Shown here one piece after another: positions 58,063 to 64,000 of a DNA stretch of 64,000 nt. The translations under genes were made by a program, and so were the position numbers. The stretch's first letter is position 1, and the number at the start of each line of letters is the position of its first letter. The notes beneath the pieces were generated by a model. The model made no database searches and was not told the DNA's origin. It was given only the letters and a program-made list of their open reading frames with translations. This DNA is from Cryptomeria japonica. Taxonomy: Eukaryota; Streptophyta; Pinopsida; Cupressales; Cupressaceae. The stretch lies in contig NC_081406.1 of NCBI RefSeq assembly GCF_030272615.1, forward strand, positions 477,802,900 through 477,866,899, written 5' to 3'.

Positions 58063-61000
58063 TTAATTAATTTCTTCATATGACCTGACAAAATTGATTT
58101 GCCGTCGTTTGAAGAATTCTACATATTGTTGCATTTCTTCTTTGGACAGAGAAGTCATTGGGTGAAGAATCTTTGGTTGCTCTGTTGTGCCAATGTTAAT
58201 TGCCTCTATTGGTTTGATCAAAATGGATGACCTTTCTTGATAGTGCTTAGGTAAAGTGTCAAATCTCCCATCATCTGGCACCTCGATGAGGTTTTCACCA
58301 TTAGATGCATCCTTTATTTTTACTTTTTCGGGATCTAATGTTGCCAATAAATGGTTTTCAGCATTAGACTTGATATTCTTTTCTTTATTTTCACTTTTAC
58401 GACTAGGAGATTTGGCACCCACTTGACTGGAGGATGCGTTGTTGAAATTCCTTGTGGGAGTTGTTACAGGTTTGATTGCATTAAGATATATAGATATGGT
58501 ATGGTCATTTGGAAAGGTATCAATGGTGGTATGTCCTTCATTTTCCCAATCAATAAGCTCATGGTGGATTAGAGGTAGGGGATCTTCAGGTTGGGATGCT
58601 TCGAGGCTTTCAAGGGTCATGATGGATGTATCAAAGTTTTCAATATGTGTGTCAATGTCTAGAACAATATTCTCATCAGAATGACCTTGCATAAGAAACT
58701 CCTGATCATCCTCGGTTAAGTCCAAGTCAGCCGAATGTGATTCTAATTCAAGTGAACTAGTTCCTGACATTTGTCCTGCATACGTGTGAACTACATCAAC
58801 TCCTAAATCTCCTTCAAAGAAATTTTCTTCAGTTGATTCTTCAGAGTGATAGGAATCCCATTCCCATTCATTAGAATTTGTATCACTTGCAGCTTGCAGT
58901 CTACAGATTTGGTCATATAGCATTTCTTCTACTTTTCTGGCTATATCTTTTCTTCTTTCATATTCAACTTCTTCAGGGCTGAGATTAAGTTCTGTCAACT
59001 TTTCTATGATCTCTCCTGGATTTATATTAGCTTCTTTCTTGTTTTGATTTAGATTTAATGTTGCTTGAGAGATGCTTTTAGTTTGTTTCTCTTGTTGATT
59101 TGAAGCTTGCTTCTTTTCCCATTTCATGTTTGCTCATGTTTGTTGCTTAGTTGATGTTTCTTCTCTTTCAATTGCCAGTTGTTCTTGTTTGTTTTCATAT
59201 TCCTCTTGTTGCTGACTAAAAGATGTGTCTTCTGATAGAGTGACTTATCCATACCCTAAGCCTATTTTGTCATTAGTCTATTGAGTGTAAGGTTGAATAG
59301 GTTCTGAGATACCTTCTTTTCTTTTTCCTATAGGACCTGTTCCGGTATATCCCATTCTTCTAAGAATGTTAAATCCTTTTCCATAATTTTCTATAGGTAT
59401 TCTAACATTGTTGATCTTTTGTTGACATTCTTCATCCTTGTATAGCCATTGCAACACATCTTTGTCTTTTGTTTCCTCTAATAAGGTTCCAACACTAAAA
59501 AATGCTACATCAAATATCGGAAGTTGTTTTACAATTGGTTGTTGTTTAGAGTTTGATGGTTTTCCAAAGGATTTAGGAGAAAGTGGTAATTGTGATATTG
59601 AATATTCTCCATTTCCTCTATCTCTTAGCTGCCTTTGCTTTTCCATAATTGATACAATTGAAGCAAATGATTGTTCCTTGGATTGTGTGTTCAAAGATGT
59701 TGCCTCCCTGTTATGAGGAACAATGACTTCTTGAGCCATTTTTAGATTGTTGCAGTATTAAAATGGATTTGAATCTACAGATATTGTGATTTCTTGCTCG
59801 TTGTAGGGAAATTTTACACATTGGTGGTATGTTGATGGGATAGCTTACAAGTCATGTATCCAGGGTCTTCCCAAGAGTACATTATATGATAAGTCCAAGT
59901 CTAGAACTTGGCATGCTGTGTCCTTCTACAAAGGTCCCACTCTGATGGGTAGTATCACAATTCCCTTTGAGGAACGTTCTTCTTCATCATAAGCTTTTAT
60001 GGTGATCCTTTTCCCAACATCAACTGCATCTACTGAATATCCTAATGCATGAACAAGACTCAATGAATAGATATTTAGGCTGGCTCCACCGTCTATTAGA
60101 ACATGTTTAACGTGCATTTTGTGAATGAGGACTTCAATATGCAAAGGAGCATTGTTGGGATGTTGTAAAGACATGTCATCTTCTTCAATGAATGATAAGC
60201 AATGAGGGGTTGTGAGGTGTCCCACCATGGGTTGGAATTAATCGATATCAAGATCTTTGGATACTGTTGTATCTACTAATGCTCGTTCAAGAATTTATTT
60301 GTGTGCGGGTGAAAGCTTTAACAATTCTAAGATGGATATTTGTGCAGGTGTTATTTGCAATTGCTCCACTAGGTTTTATTGTTTGGTAGTGGATGATGTG
60401 TTTGTTGTAGGACCTGGTAAAACAACTTTGGATTTGCTTCTTGTGATAGCATGAGCTTGTTCTTGATTTTTTTTTTCTTTAACTACAATCACGTTTACCA
60501 CATTGTCATATGTATGAGCATAGTTTACCTTCACTATACCCTTACCACTGTTTGTTGTTGATGATTCACCTTTCTCATAGTTTGGAAGTGGAGTTTTAAA
60601 AGTTGTATGAGATTCATTTTTTGTATGTCCATCCACTGTTATTACTCCATTATCAATCATATCTTGTATGATATGTTTCAACTTCTGACAACTATTTGTG
60701 TGATGTCCCTTGTTTCGATGGAAATCACAATAATGGTTATCATTCCACCATGGTGGTTTGATTTGAGGTTTGTAGTTCCTTTCTTCTGGTAAAGTGATCA
60801 ATTTGTTTGTGAGAAGTGTCTTTAGTGCTGACCCAAGGGGTTCACCAATGTTTGTAAATTGTCTTCGAAAGAAAGTTTTGATAGTTGCTCTTTGATGATT
60901 GTTGTTTTGCTGAGCCGTTGCTGAGTGAGTGGATAAATTAAAAATTGGTTGTTTTTGTTTCACATTGTTGTTATCCACTATTCCATCGTTGACGATATTT

Positions 61001-62165
61001 TGATTTCTATTCCAAAACTTTGGTTTATCATTGTGGTTGTTGTTATTGTTGTTGTTACGAGGATGGACTCCTTCTTTGTATATTTTCAACTCACCTTTCT
61101 TTATCATGGCTTCCTCCATTCTGATTCCGTTATCGATCATTTTTCTGAAACTTTGATTTCCTTGCATTTTTAAGTAATAACTCATTTGATTGTTTAAGTT
61201 GTCAATGAATATTTCCATGTTTTCGTATTCTGGCACTGTATGAGGATACCGCGAAGTTAACCATCTCCATCATTGTAAAAATGTCATGAAAGGTTCTCCA
61301 CTCTTTTGTTTGGCATTGCATATGTCTAGCTTTGTTACATCATGTTTTATGTTGTAAGAGTATTGTGAAACAAACTTATCCACCAATTCTAAGAATGATC
61401 TGATTCTAGGTGGAAGTTTTGAGAACCATTCCATAGCTAGTCCAGTTAAGCTTTTCAGAAATAATCTCATCAAGTAGGTATCCTCATGTGCAAACTCCAT
61501 ACTCATTGTGCAAACTTCTCATATATGATCTTGATGGTCAGTGCTTCCATCATATTTTTTGTATCTAGGAGTTTCAAAACCTATAGGAAATGGTATCATG
61601 TTTAGGTTTCTATCAAATGGATAAGGACATATTTCTTGTAGTGAGTATCTTCTAATATTTCCTCTCTACATATCTTGAATTTGTGTTTGCATTCCTTGTA
61701 GTTGTTGTGTGAGAGTTATGATACGATTATCAACATGATTTGTTCTTGCATGACCATGATTTTGTATTCTAGGAGGATCTTGATCTCTTCTGGTGTCATC
61801 TCTAGTCCTTCTTGTATCTTCATTTGATTGAATGTTATTCAGAATTTCTACTTCATCTCTTTTGGGTATGTAAGTTTTTTCATTGGTTCTGGTATTTTTA
61901 GGAATTGATGTGTCATTTATGCAGAAACCAAAAATATCTTTGTATTGTTCATTATTAGGGGGAGGATCACTTTTCCTTTGTGTCAATTTGTTCACATCAA
62001 AATCTTGGGGGAGTGTAGCACCAAATTTGGACATTAGGAAGTATTTTTCTTTTTCTTCTTCCAATAAAAATGCATAAATTTGTCGAATTGAGGATCCTTC
62101 TTTATGTCTGTAATGTTTTGTTCTGTTATTTCTCCTTCAACTTGTATTTCATCTTCATGTTCCAT
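58063..62165 (-). pseudogene. Gypsy gag-protease-G-patch polyprotein
   Basis: From 62064 to 58063 everything lies in one frame of about 1,330 codons with only in-frame stops. A short upstream segment from ATG 62165 is one frameshift away. In order: gag core (MRLFLKSLTGLAMEWFSKLP near 61470), an Asn-rich stretch, a CDFHRNKGHHTNSC zinc motif (near 60700), aspartic protease HVLIDGGASLNIY (near 60085; Asp-Gly-Gly instead of Asp-Ser/Thr-Gly) with LLGRPWIHDL downstream, a G-patch GKGFNILRRMGYTGTGPIGK (near 59350), and an acidic linker. The order gag, protease, G-patch fits the Tat/Ogre branch. It would build particles and process them, but polymerase would come from elsewhere. Confidence 0.8.
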
Positions 62166-64000
62166 GATTATATGCTCTTCGATTGTTTTCAATGTTTTGA
62201 TTTCTATCTCTATGATTCTTCATCTCTAAGCTCTAGTTAGAACAGGCATACACGTGTGTTAGATATTGTGCTAGAATTTGATTGTCTAAAAAGTTGTTTT
62301 GGGTAAGTGTTCAATTGTCAAGGTAGATACGCTAGAATGATATGACACGAAAAGATGATTCAAGTGTTTAAAAGTTTGCAAGTTTTTCGACCTTCGATTT
62401 AGGAGTGCAATGATGATGATTTGATAAGAACCAAGTCCAGTAGGAATGATATATCCTACGATGTGGGACAAGATTGTCCTGACCAAACATTTCAGTTTCA
62501 TGATAAAGGATGATTGATCCTAATGAGAAACTATGTTTGAGTGATTAGTTTACCAAAGAGGGTGATAATGCACTTTGAGATGTTTATATCTTGACCTTGT
62601 TAAGGGTGAGCACTTTGAAAATCTTAAGGTATTTATCTTCTAGAGTCTAATTTTGACAGATGATAACTTGACCAAGCAAATAAAGAAGACAACTTAAGCA
62701 CCGAATGGCAGATAATTGATGTTTGTGAATAATGAAAATTGATCAAGAAGAATGATAAGACTTGAAAAAGTCATGCAAAGTAACAACTCTAGACTGATAA
62801 AAATAGAGACTCGTACGATAATATTTCATGAATCATACGACAAAAGATACAAGACCAGATGACAAATCAGAAATTTCCTTTGAAAGAGAAGAGACTCGTA
62901 TGACAAAATAGATATCTCGTATGACAGATCACCTAACTCGTACGATAGAGAACAGGACCTTGAAAAATATGTTTATTTTTGCCGACTTTTTGAGTAGTGA
63001 ATTTTGATGTTTTTCTTTTGTTTCCCAATTTTAGATGTCTGATTTTTCAATTTAGGGATGAATACACAGCAAACACATGATGTGATAAGTGACTCCAAGC
63101 ATGCTAAACCCTAATGAAGTTGGCTGAGAATGAAAACCTTTGCTTGCTAGCTTAGGTACACACCCAATAGCTAATCAGAATATAGTTGCTGAGCATCACG
63201 CAATGGATTCTCAACGTCGTATTATCTGACTCCAAATGCTAATGGGGGCACAATATGGCAAGTGTCCTGGGAGAGTTACTATCTGTCTTGCATAAAGATT
63301 ATCACCCTTTCGGAGGTGAATCAGGTAGCTTCTATTTTAACCGGCACTAGTAAGGGATCCATTCGACACGTCGGGGTATAAACTCAATTAAGAGGTCTCC
63401 TAGCCTTGAAAACCAAGGTTTTCTATACTCGAAGGTATGAAGGAGAGCTATTCCTGAGCACTGCCGTTGACTTGATTTTCATCAAATCATGTTTATTTTA
63501 TAATGGGTTGGATTACTTGGCATTAGTCATTCCCACTTAGGTCGTTCCCCTCACACCGGTCATAATGACTTTAAGAGTTTTTAAGCTCCTCAGGAGGGCA
63601 GGCCTACTAAAGATATGCACTAATAAAATTAGAAGATGAGTCTAGCTTTCTGATCACCTAAGAAAGGTGAGAGCATACTCGCTAATCATCAAAATCACAT
63701 AAGACATGATAGTTCATTTCCTTTAGCAAAATTGAAGTGTGCCTAGAAAACTTTAAGGAATACACAAAGTTTAGTTGAATTCATAGGCAACCTACAAAAT
63801 AAATCCGTTAGTAGTCATTGATTGGTTTTTTTGAATTGTCTTTGACAAGCGTATTTTTAACGACGTCCTGCAAAACTTGTTAGGCTGCCAAGAATCTCAT
63901 AAACAGAACAAAGTTAGCATTGGTAAATGATCAAATTGGACATGAAAATCCTAAAAATTGCAATCTGTTTAAAGACACAAATGCAGAGATTCATACGACA
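62166..64000 (-). repeat. Gypsy LTR and leader, right copy (continues beyond the window)
   Basis: It matches 1-1440 on the same strand; for example 63110-63600 corresponds to 541-1020. It lies upstream of gag, so it is the 5' LTR plus leader. The LTR/leader border and the primer site were not found. It contains repeated TCGTACGA-like words (62811-62950 and near 63989). Confidence 0.6.

Larger units (their letters stand above)
57180..64000 (-). mobile_element. Gypsy element with gag and protease but no reverse transcriptase
   Basis: From right to left on the minus strand: LTR (running off the window), gag, protease, G-patch and a linker, then the start of the next LTR. The linker reaches the FFKRRQINFVRSYEE block that normally precedes reverse transcriptase and then stops, so RT, RNase H and integrase have been lost as one block. 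Confidence 0.7.

Noticed and set aside
1-64000. The left and right Gypsy LTRs as the two ends of a single giant nested element
   Set aside because: The left LTR borders plus-strand integrase of another Gypsy, and the right element already has the start of its own 3' LTR at 58062.

Overview
This 64 kb window is plant nuclear intergenic DNA made almost entirely of decayed, nested LTR retrotransposons. Very long LTRs, heavy nonsense decay, deep nesting and the absence of any intact host gene suggest a large-genome seed plant, and a gymnosperm is my guess. That taxon is an inference; nothing in the sequence names the species. I saw no rRNA, tRNA, CRISPR array or bacterial gene.

Layout. 1-2800: Ty3/Gypsy LTR (minus), cut by the window edge. 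2816-4075: 3' end of a plus-strand Gypsy, resuming after 12010. 4076-12009: E1, a complete LTR element without pol, carrying a coiled-coil/zinc-knuckle gag and a second long ORF ('ORF2'). 12341-12720: two tandem arrays. 13041-13640, 22211-22300 and 33024-34100: three pieces of one minus-strand plant-mobile-domain (PMD, aminotransferase-like) pseudogene. It is split by E2 (13641-22210, plus, gag only, 2.5 kb LTRs) and by E3 (22301-33023, minus, a gag-pol Copia). The 3' LTR of E3 is itself interrupted by E4 (22709-25394, plus, a truncated relative of E1). 34236-38250: 18-bp minisatellite split by a 3.4 kb Gypsy-type solo LTR. 38310-38640: degenerate GCGCTAA repeats. About 39.2-40.67 kb: Gypsy LTR. 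40664 to about 53590: E6, a minus-strand relative of E1 and E4, interrupted by E5 (41065-47735, plus, a complete Copia gag-pol element) and by a solo LTR (49144-50470). 53.8-57.1 kb: Gypsy fragments and a plus-strand 5' LTR with primer site. 57180-64000: a minus-strand Gypsy with gag, protease and G-patch in one frame, no reverse transcriptase, and the same LTR family as 1-2800.

How the parts relate. E3 and E5 have (now broken) protease, integrase, reverse transcriptase and RNase H. E1, E2, E4 and E6 have none and would need enzymes supplied in trans. E2 has a gag of the same family as E3 and similar LTR ends, so it looks like a dependent partner of E3. E1, E4 and E6 share a different gag plus the conserved ORF2 of unknown function.

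Most interesting signals. (1) A short hairpin with a C-rich loop sits just inside the 3' end of nearly every Copia-type LTR here; its stem sequence differs between families but stays self-complementary. (2) A 12-14 bp inverted repeat flanks the polypurine tract/3' LTR junction in four elements, again with differing arm sequences. (3) ORF2 is conserved across three pol-less elements.
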